Source: JANNMJ01 sp031397815
Lineage (GTDB): Bacteria; Bacteroidota; Bacteroidia; Cytophagales; Hymenobacteraceae
Reading direction: 5' to 3'
Length of the DNA: 8,842 nucleotides
Assembly (NCBI GenBank): GCA_031397815.1
Contig: JANNMJ010000052.1
Span: forward strand, 1 to 8,842
Within the stretch, counting starts at the first letter, position 1. Each line of letters opens with the position of its first letter. This document shows positions 1 through 5,524 of the stretch, piece after piece. Both the position numbers and the translations under genes were made by a program. A model generated the notes under the pieces. That model was not told the origin of the DNA, made no database searches, and was given only the letters and a program-made list of their open reading frames with translations.

Positions 1-32
1 ATGCGGGCGGGCACAAGGCCACGCCCCTACGT

Positions 33-70
33 CCCCACATCCCCACATCATCACATCCCCACATCATCAC
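33..70. repeat. CCCCACAT-type microsatellite downstream of the ABC ATPase gene
   Basis: Short 8-bp units reading CCCCACAT or CATCACAT run in tandem up to and slightly into the stop codon of the minus-strand ABC ATPase gene. The first 32 bases of the window show nothing else. A related array in the opposite orientation lies just upstream of the same gene, at 817-859. Such low-complexity arrays are expected to vary in copy number by slippage. No function can be assigned. Confidence 0.7.
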
Positions 71-804
71 TGCACCTGCTGACCATCAAAAAACCGAATC
101 AGGCGCTCGGTCCGGCGGGCCATCTGCTCATCGTGCGTCACCATCACGATGGTGGTTTTCTCTTGGCGATGGAGGTCGAGGAGGAGGTCCATAATCTCGT
201 CGCCCATCACCGAGTCGAGGTTGCCGGTGGGTTCGTCGGCGAGGATGAGGGCGGGGTTGCCCGCCACGGCGCGCGCAATGGCCACGCGTTGGCGCTGCCC
301 GCCGCTGAGCTGCCCGGGGAAGTGCGTGGTGCGGGCGCTGAGGCCCACGCGGTCGAGGGCGGCGAAGGCCCGCTCGCGCCGCTCTTTCCCCCCGATGCCG
401 GCGCGGTACAGCAGCGGCAGCTCCACGTTATCGATCACCGAGAGGTCGGGGATGAGGTGGTAGCTCTGGAAGACGAACCCGATCTGCTCGTTCCGCAGCC
501 GCGCCAGCTCGCCGTCGGAGTAGCTGCGCACCGGGCGCCCCGCAATCTCGACGGTGCCGCTCGTCGGCTCGTCCAGGAGGCCCATAATGCTCAGCAGCGT
601 CGATTTGCCGCACCCGCTCGGCCCCATGATGCTCACGAACTCGCCGCGCCCCACGCTCAGATTGACGCGGCTCAGCGCGAGCGTTTCGATGGTCTTGGTC
701 TGATAAATCTTCTCGATGTCGGTCAGGCGAATCATCGGCGCGGCCCCCGTAGTGGGCGCGGAGGCAACGGAAGCAGCAGCGGCGAGGTCAGCAGGAGAAA
801 ACAT
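67..804 (-). CDS. ABC transporter ATP-binding protein, LolD/MacB-type
   Basis: This is the cytoplasmic ATPase subunit of an ABC transporter of the LolD/MacB/FtsE type, which powers lipoprotein release, efflux or mechanotransmission rather than import. All nucleotide-binding motifs are intact: Walker A GPSGCGKST (residues 61-69), Q-loop Gln113 in VFQSYHL, signature LSGGQ (166-170), Walker B ILADEP (187-192), D-loop NLDS (195-198) and switch His224. The length of 245 aa from the first ATG includes an Ala-rich N-terminal stretch of 23 residues that is atypical. A second ATG at 735 (MIRLTDIEKIYQ) matches the usual start of the family and may be the true one, giving 222 aa. Neither start has a clear Shine-Dalgarno sequence. 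No permease gene is seen in the window; one could lie beyond position 1, downstream on this strand. Family assignment is firm; the substrate is unknown. Confidence 0.95.
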   Translation of the reverse strand: MFSPADLAAAASVASAPTTGAAPMIRLTDIEKIYQTKTIETLALSRVNLSVGRGEFVSIMGPSGCGKSTLLSIMGLLDEPTSGTVEIAGRPVRSYSDGELARLRNEQIGFVFQSYHLIPDLSVIDNVELPLLYRAGIGGKERRERAFAALDRVGLSARTTHFPGQLSGGQRQRVAIARAVAGNPALILADEPTGNLDSVMGDEIMDLLLDLHRQEKTTIVMVTHDEQMARRTERLIRFFDGQQVQ

Positions 805-816
805 AGGGGAGAGGGC

Positions 817-859
817 GATGTGGGGGATGTGGGGGATGTGGGGGATGTGAACGATGTGG
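817..859. repeat. GATGTGGGG 9-bp tandem repeat upstream of the ABC ATPase gene
   Basis: Three exact 9-bp units GATGTGGGG (817-843) are followed by degenerate copies GATGTGAAC and GATGTGG. The array ends 13 bp before the upstream ATG of the ABC ATPase gene, so it would lie in the promoter or 5' leader on the minus strand. It is the reverse complement in type of the repeat at 33-70. Slippage here could change leader length, but this is inference. Confidence 0.75.
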
Positions 860-1070
860 TAGTGTCCGTTTTTGACACGCTCATTGGTCTACAGGAAGTA
901 GAATTGCCGACTTCCGTGCCAGAATCTCAAATGGCTGTTTTTTAGGCGTTTTGCGGGGGATTGGGGTTGGGGGTGGGTCGAAAATCTGTTCGTTTCCGGA
1001 CACGCTGTTCGGATTTGAGTTTTTGGGGGGAGGTGGGGGATTAGCGCGGCAAGCGCGACGTCCGCACGTG
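860..1070. other. Non-coding spacer with a G-quadruplex-type motif
   Basis: No credible gene is seen here: the open frames are built from G-rich runs and repeat sequence. It must carry the promoter of the minus-strand ABC gene, but I could not find a convincing TTTG / TAnnTTTG pair. Two small inverted repeats are present, GTGTC...GACAC at 863-879 and GGAAGT...ACTTCC at 894-915. At 955-977 four G-tracts of 5, 4, 5 and 3 Gs, with loops of 3, 2 and 1 nt, fit the G-quadruplex consensus on the plus strand. A further G-rich stretch lies at 1025-1039. Confidence 0.55.
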
Positions 1071-1217
1071 GCCCGGGGTAGATTTCTAACGAAATCAACC
1101 CCGGGCTTTGGAGACGACCCCCGTTGGGGTTCCCCGATTGATTGCGTCATGCGAACCCCAACGGGGTTCTTTTCCACAGCCTGGGGTTGGCGGCGCTTTG
1201 CGCCGACTACCCCGGGC
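1071..1217. repeat. Dispersed element with terminal inverted repeats, copy A
   Basis: About 147 bp bounded by an 11-bp perfect inverted repeat, GCCCGGGGTAG on the left and CTACCCCGGGC on the right. It recurs at 2550-2695 in the same orientation with only about eight differences by eye. Inside are three hairpins: CCCGGGGT-A-GATTTC with its complement (1072-1105), a central pair built on GAACCCC...GGGGTTC, and a right-end hairpin with a CGGCGC-TTT-GCGCCG core. It has no coding capacity. Structure and size resemble a REP/MITE-like non-autonomous element; no transposase is present in the window to mobilise it. Confidence 0.8.
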
Positions 1218-1232
1218 TTGCACGGCGCTACC

Positions 1233-1575
1233 CAGAGCATCCGGGAAACTTCCACGAACCGCCTGAACACGACCCAGAGCGGCATGGAACGCTTCCATGC
1301 CACTCCGTGCCCCTACCTAGAGCGGCCGGGACGCGACCCAGAGCGGCATGGAACCTCTCCATGCCACTCTATGCCCCTACTCAGAGTGGCATGGAACCTC
1401 TCCATGCCACTCTATGCCCCTACTCAGAGCGGCATGGAACGACCCCATGCCACTCTGTGCCCTTACTCAGAGCGGCATGGGATGGCTCCAGGCCACTCTG
1501 TGCCCCTACCCAGAGCGGCCTGGAATGACTCCCAGAGACTTCGTGCCCTTACCCAGAGAGGCCGGGACGCGAAGC
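1233..1575. repeat. 43-bp tandem array forming 36-nt hairpins
   Basis: Units of 43 bp begin at 1275, 1339, 1382, 1425, 1468 and 1511. A truncated 21-bp unit lies at 1318-1338, a degenerate first unit at 1233-1274 and a partial last unit from 1554. The consensus begins CAGAGCGGCATGGAAC and ends TGCCCCTACT. The right half of each unit pairs with the left half of the next: CCATGCC-A-CTCT, a loop of about 12 nt containing TGCCCCTAC, then AGAG-C-GGCATGG. The hairpins are at 1359-1394 (perfect 12-bp stem), 1402-1437, 1445-1480 and 1488-1523; those at the array edges are decayed. The unit length is not a multiple of three, so the array is not a protein repeat. Function is unknown. Confidence 0.85.
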
Positions 1576-1675
1576 AGAACGACTTGGAGCAGCTCCCGGT
1601 AAGCCCGCAAGCTGTATTCGTTCACCGGTTGAAAAGCCTCGTTCACAACCGAAAAGACCGGGTTCATCGAAAAAA
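1576..1675. other. Non-coding spacer between hairpin array and promoter
   Basis: AT content rises relative to the array. A 6-bp inverted repeat CGGTTG...CAACCG (about 1626-1651) lies upstream of the promoter-like site and could be a regulator site, but nothing proves this. No gene is seen. Confidence 0.4.
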
Positions 1676-1708
1676 TTTGTTGCTATACCGGGAATGCAAA
1701 TACTATTG
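1676..1708 (+). promoter_or_regulatory. Bacteroidota-type promoter for the 200-aa gene
   Basis: TTTG at 1676-1679 and TACTATTG at 1701-1708 are 21 bp apart. This matches the Bacteroidota -33/-7 pattern TTTG - about 19-21 bp - TAnnTTTG with a single mismatch. It sits in an AT-rich stretch about 60 bp before the ATG at 1768, and it is the only site in this leader that fits. A short inverted repeat GTTCT...AGAAC (1713-1728) lies just downstream in the expected 5' leader. Confidence 0.5.
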
Positions 1709-1767
1709 TTCGTTCTGTTTCGAGAACAAGCTGTTTCTTTTTTCAAACCCTTTAAATCAACTGCTCT

Positions 1768-2370
1768 ATGGCTGCTGATTATATCCCCGCCGCATTAGGC
1801 GATTTTGTCCAATGGATTACGCTCCAGAAGGAGAAGCGCCCGGCTTTGGCGGCGCTTCTCGGCTGGACGGCTGCTGATGTGGCCCGGCTCGATGCCGAAG
1901 ACGATGAGATGCTGAAAAGCATCACGACGGCGGCGAGTTCGCAAGCCACCGCTCAAAAAGACACGAATTACCGTGATACCTATCGCGGCGAATACATGGT
2001 GAAGCGCCGCGCGAGCATCGCGCACGTCAAGACCAACCCTGCTTATACGGCCGCCATCGGCAAGGACAATCGTTGGCTCGGCACCACCGATTCCAAACCG
2101 ACCGACGACCTCAAGCCCACCGTCAAAGCCATCCGCACCGCCGACGGCGTCCGCCTCGAATGGACGAAGCTCAAGCAGGACTACGTGCAGATCTTCCGTC
2201 GCCCCGCCGGCACCGCCGACTGGGGCCGCTACATCGCCATCGACGGCCGCTCGCCGTACCTCGATACCGAGCCGGGGCTGAAAGGCGTGTACGAGTACAA
2301 AGTCCAGCTCTTCCACAACGATAAGCCCGTCGGGCAGCCATCGGATGTGGTGGTGATTGCGGTCGGGTAG
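1768..2370 (+). CDS. Hypothetical protein with fibronectin III-like C-terminal half
   Basis: I do not recognise a named family. The 200-aa product has two parts. Residues 1-105 are hydrophilic and mostly helical in character, with an early aromatic segment (GDFVQWITLQ) and a basic stretch (YMVKRRASIAHVK). After a DLKP linker, residues about 110-200 look like one beta-sandwich of the fibronectin type III kind: VKAIRTADGVRLEWTK, then VQIFRRP, and a closing YEYKVQLFHNDKPVGQPSDV. No signal peptide, membrane segment or sorting tail is visible, so a cytoplasmic location is likely unless an unusual route is used. Similar helical-plus-FN3 proteins of unknown role are common in Bacteroidota genomes (recalled, not checked). 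The ATG at 1768 is the first after the promoter-like site, and no strong Shine-Dalgarno sequence is visible. The gene stands alone, ends in its own terminator, and lies between two direct copies of the 147-bp element. Confidence 0.85.
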   Translation: MAADYIPAALGDFVQWITLQKEKRPALAALLGWTAADVARLDAEDDEMLKSITTAASSQATAQKDTNYRDTYRGEYMVKRRASIAHVKTNPAYTAAIGKDNRWLGTTDSKPTDDLKPTVKAIRTADGVRLEWTKLKQDYVQIFRRPAGTADWGRYIAIDGRSPYLDTEPGLKGVYEYKVQLFHNDKPVGQPSDVVVIAVG

Positions 2371-2391
2371 GAGCGTAGGTTTAGTACAGGG

Positions 2392-2446
2392 CAGCGCCCA
2401 ACCGTCAAGCTGATTCGTAGCTTGGGGGTTGGGCGCTGTTTTATTT
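2392..2446 (+). terminator. Strong rho-independent terminator with nested hairpin
   Basis: A perfect 12-bp stem CAGCGCCCAACC (2392-2403) / GGTTGGGCGCTG (2427-2438) is followed directly by TTTTATTT. The 23-nt loop holds a second hairpin, CAAGCT...AGCTTG. It begins 22 bp after the stop codon of the 200-aa gene and closes that transcript. Confidence 0.9.
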
Positions 2447-2490
2447 GGGGGAGCGGGTAGAGTTGTTGGTCAACCGCGTTCCTAAAAAAA

Positions 2491-2553
2491 ACCGTGTGTG
2501 CCCGTGTGTGCCCGTGTGTGCCCGCGTGTGCCCGCGTGTGCCCGTGTGTGCCC
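2491..2553. repeat. 10-bp CCCGTGTGTG tandem repeat abutting element copy B
   Basis: Six near-identical 10-bp units, CCCGTGTGTG or CCCGCGTGTG, follow a short A-run. The final CCC is also the first CCC of element copy B, so repeat and element are seamless. GT-rich arrays of this kind are slippage-prone and can form left-handed DNA. The stretch from 2447 to 2490 shows nothing else. Confidence 0.85.
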
Positions 2554-2695
2554 GGGGTAGATTTCTGCGAAATCAACCCCGGGCTTTGGAGAAGAACCCC
2601 GTTGGGGTTCCCCGATTGAACGCATCATGCGAACCCCAACGGGGTTCTTTTCCACAGCCCGGGGTTGGCGGCGCTTTGCGCCGACTACCCCGGGC
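2550..2695. repeat. Dispersed element with terminal inverted repeats, copy B
   Basis: Second copy of the element at 1071-1217, in direct orientation. The same 11-bp terminal inverted repeats GCCCGGGGTAG / CTACCCCGGGC are present. Three structures are seen. The left hairpin (2551-2583) has an 8-bp and a 6-bp stem. The central 17-bp arms, 2594-2610 and 2631-2647, are exact reverse complements, and each also folds alone as GAACCCC-nnn-GGGGTTC. The right hairpin (2656-2696) has a perfect 10-bp outer stem AGCCCGGGGT / ACCCCGGGCT. Copy B has better pairing than copy A at the right hairpin (CCCGGGG versus CCTGGGG). It ends 36 bp beyond the stop codon of the convergent YHYH gene. No coding capacity. 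Confidence 0.8.
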
Positions 2696-2731
2696 TACGC
2701 CACGCCGGGCTTCCACAGGGCCACGCCTCCC

Positions 2732-4120
2732 CTACTCCACCACCACCCGCGTCGGCGTACCACCCCCATCTACCCGCACCAGATACGTTCCGGCGCGCAG
2801 GGCTTGCGTGTCGAAATAGCACATCGTAGAGCCGGGGAAGAGGGTTTGACGCGCCACCACTCGCCCAGTGAGGTCGAGTAGCTCGACGGTTTGGGCGGTG
2901 CGGGCAGCGACGGCCGATTGCACCACCAGCACCTCGTGCGTGGGGCTGGGGAACACCGTCAGCTTCGCGGAAGCGGGAGCGGCGGCGCTGCTGAGGCCCG
3001 TTGGGGTCGGCACGAACACCGTCACCGGCTCGTTGATGACGACGCTCGTGGACGGCTGATTCGGCCCCATCGTCGGGAAGTTGGCCGTCTCGACGACGCC
3101 GTAGTACGTCTGGCCCAAAATGTAGGGGTACACCGAATTCCCGGCAGCGTCGATGGTCGCGAAGTAGGCGTAGGTGCCCTGCGGATACTCCGGCGTCACG
3201 CAGAGGCGGCCGTTGTGCTCGTCGAGGTCGCCGGAGCTGGCTACTAGGACGTAATCTTCAAAGTAGCTACCGAGCGGCTGGGCGGCGAGGGTCGGTCCGG
3301 CCTGACTAGCGTTGGTGCCGTTAGGGAGCGTCGTGCGGTCGAGGATATTCCGAAGCTGGTAGCTCGGCCGCATCCGCCGGACCGGTCCCGGCACCTGCGG
3401 GTTCGCGTAGCCGTAACCGCCGTAAATCGGGTAGCCATCGAACGCAAACCCGATGAGCGGCCCGTGCTGCGTCGAATCCGGCACGTATAGCCCATCGGCG
3501 AGATAGATGCTGCACACCGTCGAGAGCGGCACGGTGGCAATGTTGAACGCCGACGGATTCTGATGGTGGTGATAGCTGCCGCCAGTGAGCGTGCCGCCCG
3601 GCCCCGGCGGGCCAGTAAACACCGGCGATGGATGGCCTTTCGAGCAGTCAAACCCGTCGTTCTCGAACGCCACGGCGTTCTGATGCCACACGCCTTGGTT
3701 GTTGTAGCTCATCCCGTCGGCGTAGTTGTAAATCGGCACGCCGTTGATGAGCACGCCCGTGGTGCCCATTCCCACGGCCCTCGGGGTGCCGGTATTCGGC
3801 TGCGGGTTTTGGGGGAGCTTGAAGAGGTACTTGCGGTTCGTACCCAAAGAAGGGTTACGGTCGAGGTACGGGCCGATGACGTACGACGGAATCCCCGTGC
3901 AATTCACGTACACGTTCCCCGCCGAATACCGCACTTTCTGCACGTTGGCGTGTGCCGTATCGGTAATCGGCGTAGGGTTGCCGCTGATGTAATGCCGCCC
4001 CCGCACGCCGGTGGTATTCTGGAGCCAGCTCGTGATAGCGGGGTTGGTCTGGGCCAATACGGCCGGGGCGCCGGGCAGCGCAAGCGCAGTCAGCAGCGTC
4101 AGAAAAGAGGATTTTCTCAT
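2732..4120 (-). CDS. YHYH-domain protein with T9SS type A sorting domain
   Basis: A secreted protein of 462 aa. Residues 1-23 form a signal peptide (MRKSSFLTLLTALALPG..., likely cut after VLA). Residues about 45-325 carry the YHYH domain, with a family-type core at FAFDGYPIYGGYGYANP (226-240) and LDEHNGRLCVTPEYPQGTYAYF (start 299). The name-giving motif is read as YHHH (183-186), followed by QNP. Residues about 380-462 are a T9SS type A C-terminal sorting domain: LTVFPSPTHEVLVV, VELLDLTGRVV, and a LRAGTYLVRVDGG ending. The protein should therefore be exported by Sec and then passed to the cell surface or medium. The biochemical role of YHYH proteins is not established; the His-rich core suggests metal binding (inference). 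I chose the ATG at 4120 because a longer open frame, back to 4351, has no signal peptide at its N-terminus and translates the intergenic repeat at 4193-4319. Confidence 0.9.
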   Translation of the reverse strand: MRKSSFLTLLTALALPGAPAVLAQTNPAITSWLQNTTGVRGRHYISGNPTPITDTAHANVQKVRYSAGNVYVNCTGIPSYVIGPYLDRNPSLGTNRKYLFKLPQNPQPNTGTPRAVGMGTTGVLINGVPIYNYADGMSYNNQGVWHQNAVAFENDGFDCSKGHPSPVFTGPPGPGGTLTGGSYHHHQNPSAFNIATVPLSTVCSIYLADGLYVPDSTQHGPLIGFAFDGYPIYGGYGYANPQVPGPVRRMRPSYQLRNILDRTTLPNGTNASQAGPTLAAQPLGSYFEDYVLVASSGDLDEHNGRLCVTPEYPQGTYAYFATIDAAGNSVYPYILGQTYYGVVETANFPTMGPNQPSTSVVINEPVTVFVPTPTGLSSAAAPASAKLTVFPSPTHEVLVVQSAVAARTAQTVELLDLTGRVVARQTLFPGSTMCYFDTQALRAGTYLVRVDGGGTPTRVVVE

Positions 4121-4192
4121 GGAAGAATGACGAGTAAAAAGTAGAAAAACGGGACTGGCGAACGGGTTAATCAGTCGCTCAGGAAAAGTGGT

Positions 4193-4319
4193 TTTTGTCA
4201 TTGCGAGGAGGCTCTGCGACGAAGCAATCCTCGTAGGATTCGCGCGGTTGCTCAGCCACTTTGCCCAGCAAACGAGGATTGCTTCGTCGTCGAAAAGCCT
4301 CCTCCTCGCAATGACAAAA
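4193..4319. repeat. Dispersed imperfect inverted repeat (GTCATTGCGAGGAG type)
   Basis: Two arms of about 40 bp face each other. The left begins TTTTGTCATTGCGAGGAG and runs into GACGAAGCAATCCTCGT; the right is its reverse complement with a few inserted bases. The centre is about 40 bp. Sequences of the type CATTGCGAGGA...GAAGCAATCC are recalled as intergenic repeats in many unrelated bacteria, where they are often mistranslated as short protein ends. It sits in the leader of the YHYH gene and would form a large hairpin in any read-through transcript from the peroxidase gene. Confidence 0.8.
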
Positions 4320-4346
4320 TCCTTATGATTACTTCTGGATGGAATC

Positions 4347-4382
4347 CTCACCCCCAGCCCCTCTCCAAAAGAGAGGGGAGCC
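4347..4382. repeat. Short dispersed hairpin repeat (CCCCCAGCCCCTCTCC type)
   Basis: CCCCTCTC (4358-4365), loop CAAAA, GAGAGGGG (4371-4378) forms a perfect 8-bp hairpin inside a CACCCCCAGCCCCTCTCC context. This context is recalled as a widespread intergenic repeat in several phyla, often translated as HPQPLSKREG. It has no T-run on the minus strand, so it is not a standard terminator for the peroxidase gene. Confidence 0.7.
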
Positions 4383-4423
4383 TGACAGGAAAGGGAACAG
4401 TTTTCGGAGCGACTTCCAACGAA

Positions 4424-5524
4424 TTAATCAGCGGCGGGCGCGGGGTAAGCGAAGCGGGGGTCGGTGAGGAATTCGGGGTCGGTGAGGGTCAGCAGAAACG
4501 CGATGAGATCCTTTTGCTCATCAGCGGAAAGGGGCGCGGCGGTACGCAGCGTCGGGTCGAGGGTGGGGCTTTGGTGGAAGCTTCCGGCGTAATGGTGCAG
4601 CACATCGCGTAGGCGCCGAAACCGGCCGTCGTGCATATAGGGCGCCGTGCGTTCGATATTCCGCAGCGAGGGCACCCGAAAGCGCAATGAATCGGCGGAT
4701 TTGTGGGTGATGCCCGCGCGCCCGGCATCGCGGAGCAAAGAATCCGGCGCAAGGCCGTTGTTGCGGAACGAGTAATCGGTGAAGAGCGGCTCGCGGTGGC
4801 ACGAGGCGCAGCGGGCGCGGAAGAGCGTCAGACCGGTCAGCTCAGAGGGGGTAAAATCGGCGCCGGGCGCGTGGCGGATGTAGCGGTCATACCGCGAGCG
4901 GTACGAAACCAGCCCGCTCGTGAACTGCGCCAACGCCAGCAAAACGTGCTGCCCCGTCACGACCGAATCGCCCCGAAACGCCCGCGCAAACCGCGCCCGG
5001 TAAGCAGCGGAGCGGTTCAGGCCGGTCACGACGGTTGCCAACGCGTTGTCCATTTCGGCGGGGTTAGTGAGCGGGTTGAGCGGCTGCACGTCGAGGTGGT
5101 TCACGCCGCCGTCCCAGTGGAAGCTCGGCGCCCACGCCAGATTGACGAGGGCGATGCTGTTGCGCGTCCCCAAACGGCCGTCGATGCCGTGGCTCACGGC
5201 ATGGTCGACGTGGGTGAAGCCGGTGGCTTGCAGGTGGCAGCTCGCGCACGAAACCGTGCCGTCGCGCGAGAGCGCGGGGTCGTAGAAGAGGTGACGGCCG
5301 AGGCGGACGCCCGCCACGGTGCGGGGGTTTTGGGCGAAGTCGTAGCGCGGTTTGGGCCAGCCCGCGGGCTGCTCGATGGGCGCAGCCTGTTCGGCGGCAG
5401 CCGGGTTCGAAAGAGGGATTTCGGCTCCCCGGTCGGCCGGGTCGGGTGGCGGCCCGAAGGCCACCACCCCTAGCAGCGTTATCGCTGCGCCCACTAACAG
5501 CAGATGCTGTTTAGTGAGGTGCAT
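4424..5524 (-). CDS. Diheme cytochrome c peroxidase, MauG/MbnH group
   Basis: A periplasmic diheme c-type enzyme of the bacterial cytochrome c peroxidase superfamily, which includes CcpA, MauG and MbnH. The product of 366 aa has an N-terminal hydrophobic segment (about residues 8-23) acting as signal peptide or anchor. There are two heme-binding CASCH motifs, at 93-97 and 239-243. Other family marks are GRHLFYDPALSRDGTVSC (76-93), the Trp-containing SFHWDGG (134-140) and TAPYMHDGRF (293-302), which usually holds a heme ligand or nearby residue. The start at 5524 was chosen because it precedes the signal sequence and lies inside the end of the MbnP-like gene (14-bp overlap). The open frame to 5680 only extends through that gene. 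Its Bacteroidota context next to MbnP argues for oxidation of that partner, by analogy with MbnH, rather than plain H2O2 detoxification; both remain possible. No gene-specific terminator was seen; repeats follow the stop codon. Confidence 0.93.
   Translation of the reverse strand: MHLTKQHLLLVGAAITLLGVVAFGPPPDPADRGAEIPLSNPAAAEQAAPIEQPAGWPKPRYDFAQNPRTVAGVRLGRHLFYDPALSRDGTVSCASCHLQATGFTHVDHAVSHGIDGRLGTRNSIALVNLAWAPSFHWDGGVNHLDVQPLNPLTNPAEMDNALATVVTGLNRSAAYRARFARAFRGDSVVTGQHVLLALAQFTSGLVSYRSRYDRYIRHAPGADFTPSELTGLTLFRARCASCHREPLFTDYSFRNNGLAPDSLLRDAGRAGITHKSADSLRFRVPSLRNIERTAPYMHDGRFRRLRDVLHHYAGSFHQSPTLDPTLRTAAPLSADEQKDLIAFLLTLTDPEFLTDPRFAYPAPAAD

Noticed and set aside
1..945. Plus-strand open frame of 314 codons
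   Set aside because: It is antisense to the intact ABC ATPase gene, and its ends translate microsatellite DNA.
1279..1301. Within-unit hairpin GGCATGG...CCATGCC as the main fold of the array
   Set aside because: It works in the central units, but the changes at 1488-1523 destroy it while preserving the between-unit fold.
1233..1575. CRISPR array
   Set aside because: Units are contiguous at 43 bp with no unique spacers, and no cas gene is present.
951..1778. Open frame of 275 codons on the plus strand with HATLCPYSERHG-like peptide repeats
   Set aside because: It is a by-product of the 147-bp element and the 43-bp hairpin array. The repeat period is not a multiple of three, so all three frames show the same peptides in turn, and no leader or family match is seen.
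4347..4382. Terminator for the peroxidase gene
   Set aside because: The hairpin is good, but on the minus strand it is followed by CTGGGGG, not a T-run.
4703..5473. Plus-strand open frame of 256 codons opposite the peroxidase
   Set aside because: The opposite strand carries two CASCH heme motifs and all family marks; this frame has none.
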